This document shows positions 17,622-25,373 of a DNA stretch of 64,000 nt, in pieces. Source of the stretch: Leminorella richardii (GTDB lineage: Bacteria; Pseudomonadota; Gammaproteobacteria; Enterobacterales; Enterobacteriaceae); the NCBI RefSeq assembly GCF_900478135.1, contig NZ_LS483470.1, positions 2,476,501 through 2,540,500 of the forward strand, given 5' to 3'. The translations under genes and the position numbers were made by a program. The notes below the pieces were generated by a model. It did not search any database. It was not told where the DNA came from and saw only the letters and a list, made by a program, of their open reading frames with translations. Position 1 is the first letter of the stretch. Every line of letters starts with the position of its first letter.

Positions 17622-18056
17622 CTACTTATCCTTGCCTGCGTCTTTACGAACGCGCAGCCGGGGAACGACCTTGTCCAGAACGCCGTTAACGAACTTGTGG
17701 CTATCTTCCGCGCCAAAGGTTTTAGCGAGCTCAATGGCTTCGTTAATCACCACTTTATAGGGTACGTCTTCACGCTTGCTCAGCTCATAAACCGCAACGC
17801 GCAAAATCGCCCTTTCAATCTGCCCCAGCTCGTCCAGCGTGCGGGATAGATAGGGAGCCATCAGCTTATCCAGTTCAGAAGCCTGTGTCGCTGCCCCGGA
17901 AAAAAGCTCACGGAAATAGGTTAAATCAACGCCGTTGACGTCCTGTTCCGTCAGGAAGGCTAATTCGACATCGGCGATATCATTTTTCGATATCTGCCAT
18001 GAGTATAGCGCCTGAACGGCGCACTCTCGGGCTCGGTGGCGAGCTGAAGGTTTCAC
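17622..18056 (-). CDS. nusB: Transcription antitermination factor NusB
   Basis: The 144-residue all-helical protein contains RARECAVQALYSWQ and the C-terminal AIELAKTFGAEDSHKFVNG, both NusB signatures. With NusE (S10) it binds boxA of rRNA leaders and supports antitermination. A GTG at 18056 gives the family start VKPSARHRAREC and has GAGGT six bases upstream; a TTG seven codons further up lacks support. Confidence 0.96.
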   Translation of the reverse strand: MKPSARHRARECAVQALYSWQISKNDIADVELAFLTEQDVNGVDLTYFRELFSGAATQASELDKLMAPYLSRTLDELGQIERAILRVAVYELSKREDVPYKVVINEAIELAKTFGAEDSHKFVNGVLDKVVPRLRVRKDAGKDK

Positions 18057-18109
18057 TGATCTACCTCTTAAATTCAATCACACTTTCACAGCGCTCAGCG
18101 CGCTGTGTT

Positions 18110-18580
18110 TCAAGCTTTAATCGCCTTGATGACGTTAATCATTTCCAGAGCGGTCATTGCGGCTTCAGCCCCTTTGTTACCAGCCTTGGTACCAGCACGC
18201 TCGATCGCCTGCTCGATGTTTTCCGTCGTCAGTACGCCAAAGGCAACGGGAATGTGGCTGTTCATTGCCACGCTAGACAGACCAGAGCTGCACTCACCCG
18301 CTACATATTCAAAGTGGGCTGTGCCGCCGCGAATAACGGTACCCAGAGCAATAACCGCGTCATAGCGATCGGTTTCAGCAAGGGTGCGTACCGCTAATGG
18401 AAGCTCATAGGCGCCCGGCACCCATACGACTGTAATGTTGGCGTCAGAAACTTGGCCAATGCGCTTAAGGGCGTCAATTGCGCCTTCCAGCAGGCTGTCG
18501 TTAATAAAGTTGTTAAAACGCGCAATCGCGATAGCGACGCGCGCCTGCGGTGCAGCAACATTGCCTTCGATAACGTTCAT
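18110..18580 (-). CDS. ribH: 6,7-dimethyl-8-ribityllumazine synthase
   Basis: A 156-residue lumazine synthase (named ribE in E. coli), with the substrate pocket motifs ARFN, VPGAYELP and RGGTAHFEYVAG containing the catalytic histidine. It condenses 5-amino-6-ribitylamino-uracil with dihydroxybutanone phosphate in riboflavin synthesis and forms 60-subunit shells or pentamers. Between ribD and nusB as in other enterobacteria. Confidence 0.97.
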   Translation of the reverse strand: MNVIEGNVAAPQARVAIAIARFNNFINDSLLEGAIDALKRIGQVSDANITVVWVPGAYELPLAVRTLAETDRYDAVIALGTVIRGGTAHFEYVAGECSSGLSSVAMNSHIPVAFGVLTTENIEQAIERAGTKAGNKGAEAAMTALEMINVIKAIKA

Positions 18581-18678
18581 ACGTGTAATCCTTGGTGTTT
18601 TACTTTAATTACAGGGTCAAGGGGGCGGATTCTACCACATTCTTTCACGCGCTGCGCTGCGGATTTACACCGCCGCCG

Positions 18679-19809
18679 CTAGAATTCGGCGCGCGGCAGC
18701 AAACTCAGCCGCAGATCGTCACCGACGCGTTCAACGTCGCCAAAGGTAAAGCGCGGCGCGTCGGCCAGGCGCTCGATGCCCGGCAAGTGACACAGACCGC
18801 GCGCATCGTCTCCCAATAGCTTCGGCGCGGTATACAGCACCAGTTCGTCCACTAGCCCCTTGGTCAACAGCGCACCGGCAAGCGTAGCGCCCGCTTCCGT
18901 CCAGACACGGTTAATCTGCCGACGCCCGAGCTGCATCATCAGGACGACCAAATCGACACCACCGGCGGAGGACGGAACCAAAAATTGTTCAACATTGTCT
19001 GGCCAGCGCTCATCGCCCTTTTGAGTACGAACCAGCAAAATGGGCCCGGGTAGAGAAAAAACTTTCAAATCAGGCGTCAGCCGGTTTCTGGCATCCAGAA
19101 TAACGCGAAGCGGCTGTCGCACACTCTCTTTGGGATAAGCTGACCGAACGTCGTCAGACAGATCTTCCCAGCGCACGTTCAGCGAAGGGTTATCCGCCAG
19201 TACCGTTTCGCTGGTGCTTAAAATCGCACAGCTCTGTGCCCGATACTGCTGCACGTCGCGCCGAGCAGCGGCAGACGTAATCCACTGGCTTTCACCGGAC
19301 GCCATGGCCGTTTTGCCGTCCAGAGAAGCGGCCATTTTAAGCTGAAGGTAGGGAAAACCGGTTCTCATGCGCTTAAAGAAGCCGCGATTTAGCGCCTCCG
19401 CTTCTGCCATCATCAGGCCGTGCTCAACCTCAATGCCGGCCTGCTGTAGGCGATAAAGGCCACGCCCCGCCACTTCCGGATTAGGATCCTGCATAGCCGC
19501 GACGACCCGCGCAATGCCTGCGGCAATTAGCGCGTCGGCACAGGGTGGCGTTTTCCCATGGTGGCTACAGGGTTCTAGCGTTACGTAAGCCGTCGCACCG
19601 TGCGCTTTTTCTCCCGCAGCGCGCAGCGCGTGCACCTCTGCGTGGGGTTCACCGGCGCGATGGTGATAACCCTCACCAACAATAGCGCCGTCACGCACAA
19701 TAACGCAGCCGACGTTAGGATTGGGTGACGTCGTAAAGCGCCCCCGCCATGCCAGTTCAATAGCCCGCGCCATATAAACAGCGTCGTTGTGCATAGCCTT
19801 ATTACTCAT
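18679..19809 (-). CDS. ribD: Bifunctional riboflavin deaminase/reductase RibD
   Basis: The 376-residue protein fuses a cytidine-deaminase-type zinc domain (HAEVHALRAAGEK and PCSHHGKTPPCADAL, the zinc ligands) with a C-terminal DHFR-like NADPH reductase domain (about 150-376). It carries out the second and third steps of riboflavin synthesis. The start at 19809 lies 6 bases after the nrdR stop; the nearest family start is a few codons inside (MHNDAVYMARA), so the exact N-terminus is uncertain. Confidence 0.95.
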   Translation of the reverse strand: MSNKAMHNDAVYMARAIELAWRGRFTTSPNPNVGCVIVRDGAIVGEGYHHRAGEPHAEVHALRAAGEKAHGATAYVTLEPCSHHGKTPPCADALIAAGIARVVAAMQDPNPEVAGRGLYRLQQAGIEVEHGLMMAEAEALNRGFFKRMRTGFPYLQLKMAASLDGKTAMASGESQWITSAAARRDVQQYRAQSCAILSTSETVLADNPSLNVRWEDLSDDVRSAYPKESVRQPLRVILDARNRLTPDLKVFSLPGPILLVRTQKGDERWPDNVEQFLVPSSAGGVDLVVLMMQLGRRQINRVWTEAGATLAGALLTKGLVDELVLYTAPKLLGDDARGLCHLPGIERLADAPRFTFGDVERVGDDLRLSLLPRAEF

Positions 19810-19815
19810 AGCGTC

Positions 19816-20265
19816 TCAGTCCTGCAGTTTGGCGATCTCTTCACCAAACTCGCGAATGTCTTCAAAGCTACGGTAAACAGAGGCGAAGCGAATGTAGGCG
19901 ACCTTATCAAGCTTGCGCAGCGCTTCCATCACCAGATTACCCACCATAGACGCCTGAACCTCCCGTTCACCGGTCGCCCTCAGCTGGGACTTAATATGGC
20001 TAATAGCCAGTTCAATATCGTCCGAACTGACTGGGCGCTTTTCCAATGCTTTCAGCATGCCTCGGCGCAGTTTATCTTCATCAAAGGGCTCGCGGATATC
20101 GTTGCGTTTGATGATGCGGGGCATAACCAGTTCGGCGACTTCAAAAGTCGTGAAGCGCTCATTACATACCAGACACTGACGACGGCGGCGAACCTGTGAG
20201 CCATCGCCCACCAAGCGTGAATCGATCACCTTGGTATCTACGGCGGCACAAAATGGACAGTGCAT
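19816..20265 (-). CDS. nrdR: Transcriptional repressor NrdR
   Basis: A 149-residue regulator with an N-terminal zinc ribbon (MHCPFCAA then CLVCNERF) and a C-terminal ATP-cone. It represses ribonucleotide reductase operons by sensing ATP/dATP. AGGAGACGTT precedes the ATG at 20265; the frame continues upstream 36 codons but without family similarity. It is the first gene of the operon leading to ribD, ribH, nusB and thiL. Confidence 0.97.
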   Translation of the reverse strand: MHCPFCAAVDTKVIDSRLVGDGSQVRRRRQCLVCNERFTTFEVAELVMPRIIKRNDIREPFDEDKLRRGMLKALEKRPVSSDDIELAISHIKSQLRATGEREVQASMVGNLVMEALRKLDKVAYIRFASVYRSFEDIREFGEEIAKLQD

Positions 20266-20576
20266 AACGTCTCCTGAAAAATGTCTGAAAGATCCGCCTG
20301 TAAGGCGGCGCCTCGGCCCTATTCTAAACGCCTGAGTTGAAGAGCGATATACCTCGGATGCATTGGAAGCCATATTTTTCTAACCGACAGATAAATAAAA
20401 ACGCGAAACCGAGCAACATTTCCCTCTATCTCAACAAAATCCTTGTCATATCCCCTCAGCCCTATGCCGTTTCTCTTTATCTTACACTGACATCAGACCG
20501 ATATTTTTATTATTTCATAACGTTAAGTTTATATCGCGAATTCGCATCCATAACCTACTTAAATAGGAGTGACGCT
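20266..20576. other. Divergent intergenic region nrdR / accessory island
   Basis: About 310 bases mark the left border of the accessory island. A small hairpin (CCGCCT-GTA-AGGCGG, 20294-20308) lies in the nrdR leader. The side near 20577 is AT-rich and must hold the island promoter, but I cannot name its -35/-10 elements. The frame of the first island gene is open through this stretch; that extension is low-complexity and not credible as protein. Confidence 0.45.
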
Positions 20577-21203
20577 ATGAACGAAAAATTTATTGGCTCG
20601 GTGATCAATGCCCTGCCGCTGGAACACATGATCGGCGGCCCGCTGCAGGCCATGATTAAAGCCCAGATTCAGGCAACTAAATCGTATACCGACTTCTTAC
20701 TGTCGGTCTGTATTAAAGACGGAAAAGCAAACGCCGTTCAGTTTGACTACGACGAAACCGTCGTCGACGAACAGGGTGTTGTGCAGGGCGTGATGACAAA
20801 AACCATGCGCATTCCCCTGCTGGCTGCCGTCACTCACCCGATCATCTGTATTGAAGAGGGTACGATCGACTTTGAGTTAGAAATCTCACAGAGCGAATCA
20901 GATAGCAGCAGCACTGAAGCCGAAGCCAGTCTGGAAGCCTCTGTCGGCTGGGGGCCTTTCAGAGCCAAAGTCACCGGTCGCGTCTCCCACAAATCAGAAC
21001 AAACGCGCAAAACTGATACCCGCGCCAAGTACAGCATCCACACACAAGTGAAGCGTCAAGACCCACCAGAAGCGCTGATGCGCGTCATTGACTTCTTAAC
21101 GGAGTCAGCAACCAAGCCGGTGGTTCATAAGACAAATAGCGAGAAGCTTGGCGAGTTTCAAACAACGGAAACGCTGCAGCAGAAAGAAAAACAGGCCGCG
21201 TAG
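20577..21203 (+). CDS. DUF2589-like protein 1
   Basis: A 208-residue protein starting MNEKFIGSVINALPLEHMIGGPLQAMIKAQ, the pattern that I associate with the DUF2589 family (function unknown), where an N-terminal GGPLQA helix precedes a beta-rich domain. A central Ser/Glu-rich stretch (QSESDSSSTEAEASLEAS) precedes VGWGPFRAKVTGRVSHKS. No signal peptide or membrane helix, so it is cytoplasmic or released by lysis. TAGGAG lies 7 bases before the ATG. It is the first gene of the island and shares its family with the next gene. Family assignment is from memory and moderately sure. Confidence 0.7.
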   Translation: MNEKFIGSVINALPLEHMIGGPLQAMIKAQIQATKSYTDFLLSVCIKDGKANAVQFDYDETVVDEQGVVQGVMTKTMRIPLLAAVTHPIICIEEGTIDFELEISQSESDSSSTEAEASLEASVGWGPFRAKVTGRVSHKSEQTRKTDTRAKYSIHTQVKRQDPPEALMRVIDFLTESATKPVVHKTNSEKLGEFQTTETLQQKEKQAA

Positions 21204-21242
21204 TTCCTCCTAGTTGAAGAACGTTGATTCATTAACGCCACC

Positions 21243-21270
21243 AAGAGGCGGCTTTTTGTAGCGCCTCTTT
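21243..21270 (+). terminator. Hairpin between the two DUF2589-like genes
   Basis: AAGAGGCG (21243-21250) pairs with CGCCTCTT (21262-21269) over an 11-base loop, followed only by TATG. It lies just before the ribosome binding site of the next gene, so it may be an attenuator or mRNA stabiliser rather than a true terminator. Confidence 0.4.
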
Positions 21271-21286
21271 ATGTCAGGAGTTTCTT

Positions 21287-21874
21287 ATGTCATTGAAAGA
21301 CTGGTTACGAGGAAAACCCGACGCTCAGGAAATGTCAGGTGAAGATATAGGCGGAGCGGGAGGCGGCGAGTCGCCTCAACCGCCGGAAAATCGCGGTTCG
21401 CCCATCACGCTGGCGGACATTACGCGCGGAATGCAGTACGCCGCTACCGCCGCCAACCAGCTTATTGCACACCAGTATATGCAGTCGCTGGAGCCCTTCT
21501 TCGAGCCAATGCCAGACGGCCGCCTGTCGCCCCGCACCGTACAAATGATGCTGGATGAAAAATACAACTTCGAGCTGCCCCTCATTGCGCTGGCGACCCC
21601 GCGCGGGCTCATGCTTGAAGAGATGAAAGTTCACCTCACCGTTAGAACCGATGCGGTCGAGCAGTTTGAAGGCGCTCCCGGAGAAAATAACGACACCGTC
21701 GGCCGCTTTCAGGTCAGCCTGTCACCCCATAGTAAAGACAAAGGCGGCAGGGACAGCCAACACGTTGACATCGAAATGCTGTTTAAAGTGCTGGAGCCCC
21801 CCGAAAGCGTCATGCGGCTGATTGAAGAGTATACCAACCGCGTACTGCCTAAACCTGTTGATACGGAGGAATAA
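21287..21874 (+). CDS. DUF2589-like protein 2
   Basis: A 195-residue soluble protein. A Gly/Pro-rich N-terminal segment (about 18-40) leads into ITLADITRGMQYAATAANQLIAHQYMQSLEPFF and a beta-rich portion with LPLIALATPRGLMLEEMKVHLTVRT, laid out like the preceding gene product (helix, then PLLAAVTHPIICIEEGTIDFEL). Thus the two are probably diverged paralogues that act together. CAGGAG precedes the ATG and the stop is 3 bases before the lysozyme start, so these are co-translated. Confidence 0.65.
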   Translation: MSLKDWLRGKPDAQEMSGEDIGGAGGGESPQPPENRGSPITLADITRGMQYAATAANQLIAHQYMQSLEPFFEPMPDGRLSPRTVQMMLDEKYNFELPLIALATPRGLMLEEMKVHLTVRTDAVEQFEGAPGENNDTVGRFQVSLSPHSKDKGGRDSQHVDIEMLFKVLEPPESVMRLIEEYTNRVLPKPVDTEE

Positions 21875-21877
21875 TCC

Positions 21878-22324
21878 ATGCCTAAGCTTCCAGAATGTAC
21901 CGGCCAGGCCGGTATCAACCTGATTAAAGAATTTGAAGGGCTTAAATTAGGCAAATATAAAGACGCCGTTGGGCTTTGGACCATCGGCTACGGGCACTTG
22001 ATTCGCCCTGAGGAGACGTTCGATCGCCGACTCACAGAAGAAGAGGCGGAGTCCCTGCTGCGTAAAGACCTCCAAGAGGCAGAAAAGGGCATTAAGCGTC
22101 TGGTTTCCGTGCCGCTCACTCAAAACCAATTTGATGCGCTGGTCTCTTTCGTCTTTAACGTCGGCGTCGGCAGGCTTGAGAACTCAACGCTGTTAAAAAG
22201 GCTTAACGTCAAAGACTACCCCGCCGCCGCCGCCGAACTGCTGAAGTGGAATAAGGCCGGCGGAAAAAAGCTGGCGGGCTTAACCCGGCGTCGCAAAGAA
22301 GAAAAAACGCTGTTTACGCAATAA
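21878..22324 (+). CDS. GH24 phage-type lysozyme (endolysin)
   Basis: A 148-residue T4-lysozyme-family muramidase. The catalytic triad is visible with exact phage spacing: Glu20 (FEG), Asp29 (YKDA) and Thr35 (LWTIGYGH). It cleaves the MurNAc-GlcNAc bond of peptidoglycan. There is no signal peptide and no signal-anchor, so it needs a holin-like pore or lysis to reach the wall. GGAGGAATAATCC precedes the ATG. A second, broken copy lies at 26249. Its place among effector-like and holin-like genes suggests a lysis-release role. Confidence 0.9.
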   Translation: MPKLPECTGQAGINLIKEFEGLKLGKYKDAVGLWTIGYGHLIRPEETFDRRLTEEEAESLLRKDLQEAEKGIKRLVSVPLTQNQFDALVSFVFNVGVGRLENSTLLKRLNVKDYPAAAAELLKWNKAGGKKLAGLTRRRKEEKTLFTQ

Positions 22325-22358
22325 ATACATCTATCAACGACATCCTAAGGAGATCGCC

Positions 22359-22847
22359 ATGAAAGTACGTCATGCTCCCCTGTTCTTTACCACGATACTG
22401 CTCTTCACTATAACCAGTGCCCTTTGCCGAGCAGATGCGTCCGAAACTGTTAGCTGTGAGTTGGCAATCGCTAACGCTAACACTGCGTTTAAGCAGCAAA
22501 GCGGCAGCGAAATTAACGATGAAAAAAGTCTGGTCGCGCTGATACGCGTCCTCAACCGGGATAACGCCCTCCCCATTGACTACGTCACCACCAAAAAGGC
22601 AAAAGAGACTGGCTGGGATGGAACGGGCTCCCTGTGGAGCAAGTTCCTGCTGAATAAGAAAATCATCGGCGGAGATCCCTACTCGGGAAAACCCGTATCA
22701 GACAAAGGGAGCTGGTTTACCGCCGATCTGGAATCTGTGTCGGGCAACCGTAGCAGCAAGCGCCTTATTTACAGCCTGGACAGCAGAACCCGTTATTTAT
22801 CCACCGAACTTTATGAAAGCTCGGTAGAAATCGTCCCCTGCCAGTAA
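22359..22847 (+). CDS. Secreted barnase-fold protein with altered active site
   Basis: The 162-residue protein has a signal peptide (about 1-27). From residue 70 it parallels barnase (family N1/T1 RNase): ALPIDYVTTKKAKETGW, IIGGDPYSGK, and SGNRSSKRLIYSLD with the two arginines (131, 135) aligned to Arg83 and Arg87. However, the positions of barnase Lys27, Glu73 and His102 are Ala70, Thr121 and Leu151. Two cysteines (33 and 161) could tie N- and C-termini. It may be a non-catalytic binding protein or use another mechanism. AAGGAGATCGCC precedes the ATG. The alignment was made by eye. Confidence 0.65.
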   Translation: MKVRHAPLFFTTILLFTITSALCRADASETVSCELAIANANTAFKQQSGSEINDEKSLVALIRVLNRDNALPIDYVTTKKAKETGWDGTGSLWSKFLLNKKIIGGDPYSGKPVSDKGSWFTADLESVSGNRSSKRLIYSLDSRTRYLSTELYESSVEIVPCQ

Positions 22848-22891
22848 TACGGCGCTACAACACTTTATATTCTAAACAAGAGAAGAGTTAT

Positions 22892-23455
22892 ATGTTTTCC
22901 AAATACACCACTAAGCAGCCCGCTAGCGGCAACCTAAACCAGTGCGGCGGCTATGCGCTGGCAGCGTTGGCTCACGTTCACGGAACCTGCACAGCCGATC
23001 TTCCTGACGGTAGCGCAGTTTACGACAAAATAATCGCACATCAGGCGGATATTGGCCTAGGGAAGGAGTTGGATCTATTTGCTCCCGCAAATACTAAAGG
23101 GGCCAGAAGCCTGCCTTCCAGCCTGATAAAAGCGGCGAAAGAGCTTAGCTTTGCAAAGTACAAGCTCACCGTGACAAAGGAATACGGTGAAAAGCAACCG
23201 GAACTGATCGCATTTGAAAAAGTCCGTCTGGATGAAGAGGTGGAAATTACCGAAGGCAGCGTGAAGGCTTTCAACCAGTTGTTAAAAAAAGACGGCTACT
23301 ATCTGGTTCTGGTCAACGACGGCAATCACTGGATTGCCATGGGGAAAAAAGGAGACAACACCTATTTCTACGATCCCGCTGATGGTCAAAGCGGAGTTTA
23401 CGATGCATCAAAATCATCGATTAACTTCTCAGGCGTCATCATCCGGCTCAACTAA
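22892..23455 (+). CDS. Papain-like cysteine-peptidase-fold protein
   Basis: The 187-residue protein has Cys18 in LNQCGGYALAALAH, His146 in DGNHWIAMGKK and Asp161 in YFYDPADG, the order and spacing of a papain-like Cys-His-Asp(Asn) triad as in C39-, C70- or NlpC-type enzymes. No signal peptide is seen. It could be a protease, transglutaminase-like or peptidoglycan amidase; no family can be fixed by eye. AAGAGAAGAG precedes the ATG. With its neighbours it looks like an effector awaiting release. Confidence 0.6.
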   Translation: MFSKYTTKQPASGNLNQCGGYALAALAHVHGTCTADLPDGSAVYDKIIAHQADIGLGKELDLFAPANTKGARSLPSSLIKAAKELSFAKYKLTVTKEYGEKQPELIAFEKVRLDEEVEITEGSVKAFNQLLKKDGYYLVLVNDGNHWIAMGKKGDNTYFYDPADGQSGVYDASKSSINFSGVIIRLN

Positions 23456-23482
23456 ATATCACGAAATGTCTTAAAAAGTCGG

Positions 23483-23510
23483 CCCATAGCGCGCAGCGGT
23501 TCGCTATGGG
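23483..23510 (+). terminator. Stem-loop between the peptidase-like and membrane-protein genes
   Basis: CCCATAGCG (23483-23491) pairs perfectly with CGCTATGGG (23502-23510). No T-run follows, so termination is uncertain; it may partly separate the transcripts. Confidence 0.4.
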
Positions 23511-23545
23511 TCAACGTCCAACACGACTTCCGTACGTGAGGCGCT

Positions 23546-24001
23546 ATGGATACTACCCCGATTGACGCCGGCATCGGCGTCATCTTTTATCAAGGACTTT
23601 CTTCGCTGTCCGGCCTGCTTGGCGGGCTGAGCATCTCATTTTTTTGGCGGCCTAAAAAGCTCCACCAGCGCGGTCGATTTGCAGCGGGTTTAATCATCGG
23701 CAGCATCAGCGTTTCCGCCAGCTTCGCCTTTACCGGGCTCACGTCGCGCTGGCTGGGCATGAGTATAGGTGAAATCGACATTGCCTTAGGCATTGGGTAT
23801 TTCATCGGCGCGATTAGCGTTGGGGCTATCGCCTGGCTTGGCAATTTTTTCAGCCACCGCGAAGACAGCGACCTGCTCGAGGTGGTTAGCGACATAAAAA
23901 GCACCGTTTCATGGACCACCCCGCCATCCAAAACGAGGCGGCGCGCCCTTTCATCAAAAACACGACAAAAAGAGGATGATGATGATGAATATAACCTTTG
24001 A
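23546..24001 (+). CDS. Small three-helix membrane protein, holin-like
   Basis: A 151-residue protein with three hydrophobic segments (about 10-32, 45-66 and 77-101) and a long, strongly charged C-terminal tail with RRR, KTRQKEDDDDEY. This topology (three helices, cytosolic charged tail) resembles class I holins, but the family is not recognised and the tail is longer than usual. It lies downstream of a lysozyme that has no export signal. GAGG precedes the ATG. Its stop overlaps the start of the next membrane-protein gene. Confidence 0.55.
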   Translation: MDTTPIDAGIGVIFYQGLSSLSGLLGGLSISFFWRPKKLHQRGRFAAGLIIGSISVSASFAFTGLTSRWLGMSIGEIDIALGIGYFIGAISVGAIAWLGNFFSHREDSDLLEVVSDIKSTVSWTTPPSKTRRRALSSKTRQKEDDDDEYNL

Positions 24002-24281
24002 ATGGCTATTTTTCTTACTGCTGGCCATTATTAATATTATCACCGCCATGCTAATTTTTTGTAGTGCTCTCCATCCGTTTATATATCGGGGGCCAGCTTG
24101 GTACAAGCTAGCGTTAATTATTACAGCCTTCGGATTTTCGGCTCAAGGGGCATTAAGCCTACCTTATTTAATTTATGGAAGTGAAGTATATAATAATTCA
24201 CTTCCCATATGGGCATTAAATGACATTGGCATTGCCGTAATTAGTGGACACTACTTCTATAAAATAATCATGAAAAAATAG
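23982..24281 (+). CDS. Second small membrane protein
   Basis: About 99 residues with three hydrophobic stretches (FEWLFFLLLAIINIITAMLI, LALIITAFGFSAQGALSL and LNDIGIAVISGHYF). It overlaps the preceding gene by about 20 bases. Four consecutive ATG codons (23976-23987) follow AGAGG; the third or fourth has the best spacing, so the N-terminus is uncertain by a few residues. A role with the upstream holin-like protein (pinholin/antiholin-type partner) is only inferred. Confidence 0.5.
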   Translation: MMNITFEWLFFLLLAIINIITAMLIFCSALHPFIYRGPAWYKLALIITAFGFSAQGALSLPYLIYGSEVYNNSLPIWALNDIGIAVISGHYFYKIIMKK

Positions 24282-24390
24282 CCTATGTCTTTTAGCGTCA
24301 CCCCGCATGGACAAAGGCAAATATTATTTAATTTAGCATTAATTATATTTTCTCCTGCGAATCTCTCGCATAAAAACCTAAGGAGAAAAT

Positions 24391-25017
24391 ATGTTAACCA
24401 CAACAAATAAGCCATTTATAAATAATATCATCTATTCCATTTTATTTATTTTTGGAATAGCGATATCAGGGATATCCTACTCTGCCTGTGTTGTACCAGA
24501 TGGTGTAATTGGTAAAAATGGTGAGCAACTCACTCAAACCAAAATCGATAAAATAATATCGAAGGAGAAAGGCGCCCGATCCAAACCGGAAGAGTATCTG
24601 GATGGAGAGTATATCCGTTGTCATTTGAATAGTTTTTCCAACGGCGCGTCAAGGTTAGTAAAAAAGGAGGTACACGACAAATATGGTGTGGGCAAACCGG
24701 ATGGAGAAAAAACAGAATTTGTTAGCACAAAAGAAAATATTGATCAAATATTAAGAGATACGGAAGGGGATAGAGTCGCTATCGCCAAGAGGCTTGGCCT
24801 TTACGACGAGACTTTTTCAGGTGATATTGTCAGAATTGATTTTATACCAACAGAAAAATACGTTCCCGCCATCCCTTCGGGGAATGAATTCGGCGCAAAC
24901 GATAAATGGATACCAGGAGGGAAGTTACCAAACGGCGAGCTTGAAGCAGTAATTAAAACAAAGGGCATGACAGTAGGGGCTGACTATACGATTACGATAC
25001 TGGACCTGAAGCCATAA
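24391..25017 (+). CDS. Exported protein of unknown function, toxin-like
   Basis: A 208-residue protein with an N-terminal hydrophobic export signal (about 13-35; the sequence YSAC could be a poor lipobox) and a soluble domain with three cysteines, charged helices (KLDKIISKEKGARSKPEEY is similar in character) and a C-terminal motif EFGANDKWIPGGKLPNGELE that resembles the ends of bacterial polymorphic-toxin domains as I remember them. Base composition is clearly more AT-rich than the preceding island genes. AAGGAGAAAAT precedes the ATG. A small immunity-like gene follows after a terminator. Confidence 0.45.
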   Translation: MLTTTNKPFINNIIYSILFIFGIAISGISYSACVVPDGVIGKNGEQLTQTKIDKIISKEKGARSKPEEYLDGEYIRCHLNSFSNGASRLVKKEVHDKYGVGKPDGEKTEFVSTKENIDQILRDTEGDRVAIAKRLGLYDETFSGDIVRIDFIPTEKYVPAIPSGNEFGANDKWIPGGKLPNGELEAVIKTKGMTVGADYTITILDLKP

Positions 25018-25037
25018 TGATAGACTGATTTTGCGCG

Positions 25038-25067
25038 GGCATGCTATTACTAGCATGCCTGTTTTTT
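25038..25067 (+). terminator. Rho-independent terminator
   Basis: GGCATGCT (25038-25045) pairs with AGCATGCC (25052-25059), followed by TGTTTTTT. It ends the transcript from 24391 and separates it from the small gene at 25093. Confidence 0.85.
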
Positions 25068-25092
25068 CAATAAAATAAGGGAGTTTGCCAAT

Positions 25093-25329
25093 TTGGATAA
25101 CATAACAGAACTATGCTCATCCCAATGGAACTATATACTGTACAGTGTTAATGGACGTACGGTTATTACCGTTATATTTTTTGACATCGTTGACTACTAC
25201 AGAAGCTTTTATTTATTAGATAGCGAAATAACACTGAACGAAAAGGCTTTGGTTAATTTAGCTGAAAACATAAGAAATAACGCAAAAAGTTATGAAAACA
25301 GAGAGCGCTTTCCCGCGGTGTTTGTGTAA
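25093..25329 (+). CDS. Small acidic protein, possible immunity protein
   Basis: 78 residues, starting at a TTG with GGGAG about 10 bases upstream. The pattern WNYILYSVNGRTVITVIFFDIVDYYRSFYLL followed by a helix ALVNLAENIRNN and ENRERFP looks like single-domain immunity proteins of polymorphic toxin systems. Its position after the toxin-like gene fits, although a terminator separates them, so it would need its own promoter or read-through. No family identified. Confidence 0.45.
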   Translation: MDNITELCSSQWNYILYSVNGRTVITVIFFDIVDYYRSFYLLDSEITLNEKALVNLAENIRNNAKSYENRERFPAVFV

Positions 25330-25342
25330 CCAGTCACGGACA

Positions 25343-25365
25343 TTATGGCCGCAATGCGGCCATAA
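25343..25365. terminator. Hairpin between convergent genes
   Basis: TTATGGCCGC pairs perfectly with GCGGCCATAA over 10 bp around a 3-base loop. It lies between the convergent small gene and the LuxR-type regulator; no T-run longer than two. Confidence 0.55.
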
Positions 25366-25373
25366 CTAAGTCA

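Noticed and set aside
20337..20576. 80-codon upstream extension of the first DUF2589-like gene
   Set aside because: The extension is AT-rich, low-complexity and overlaps the promoter region; the ATG at 20577 has TAGGAG.
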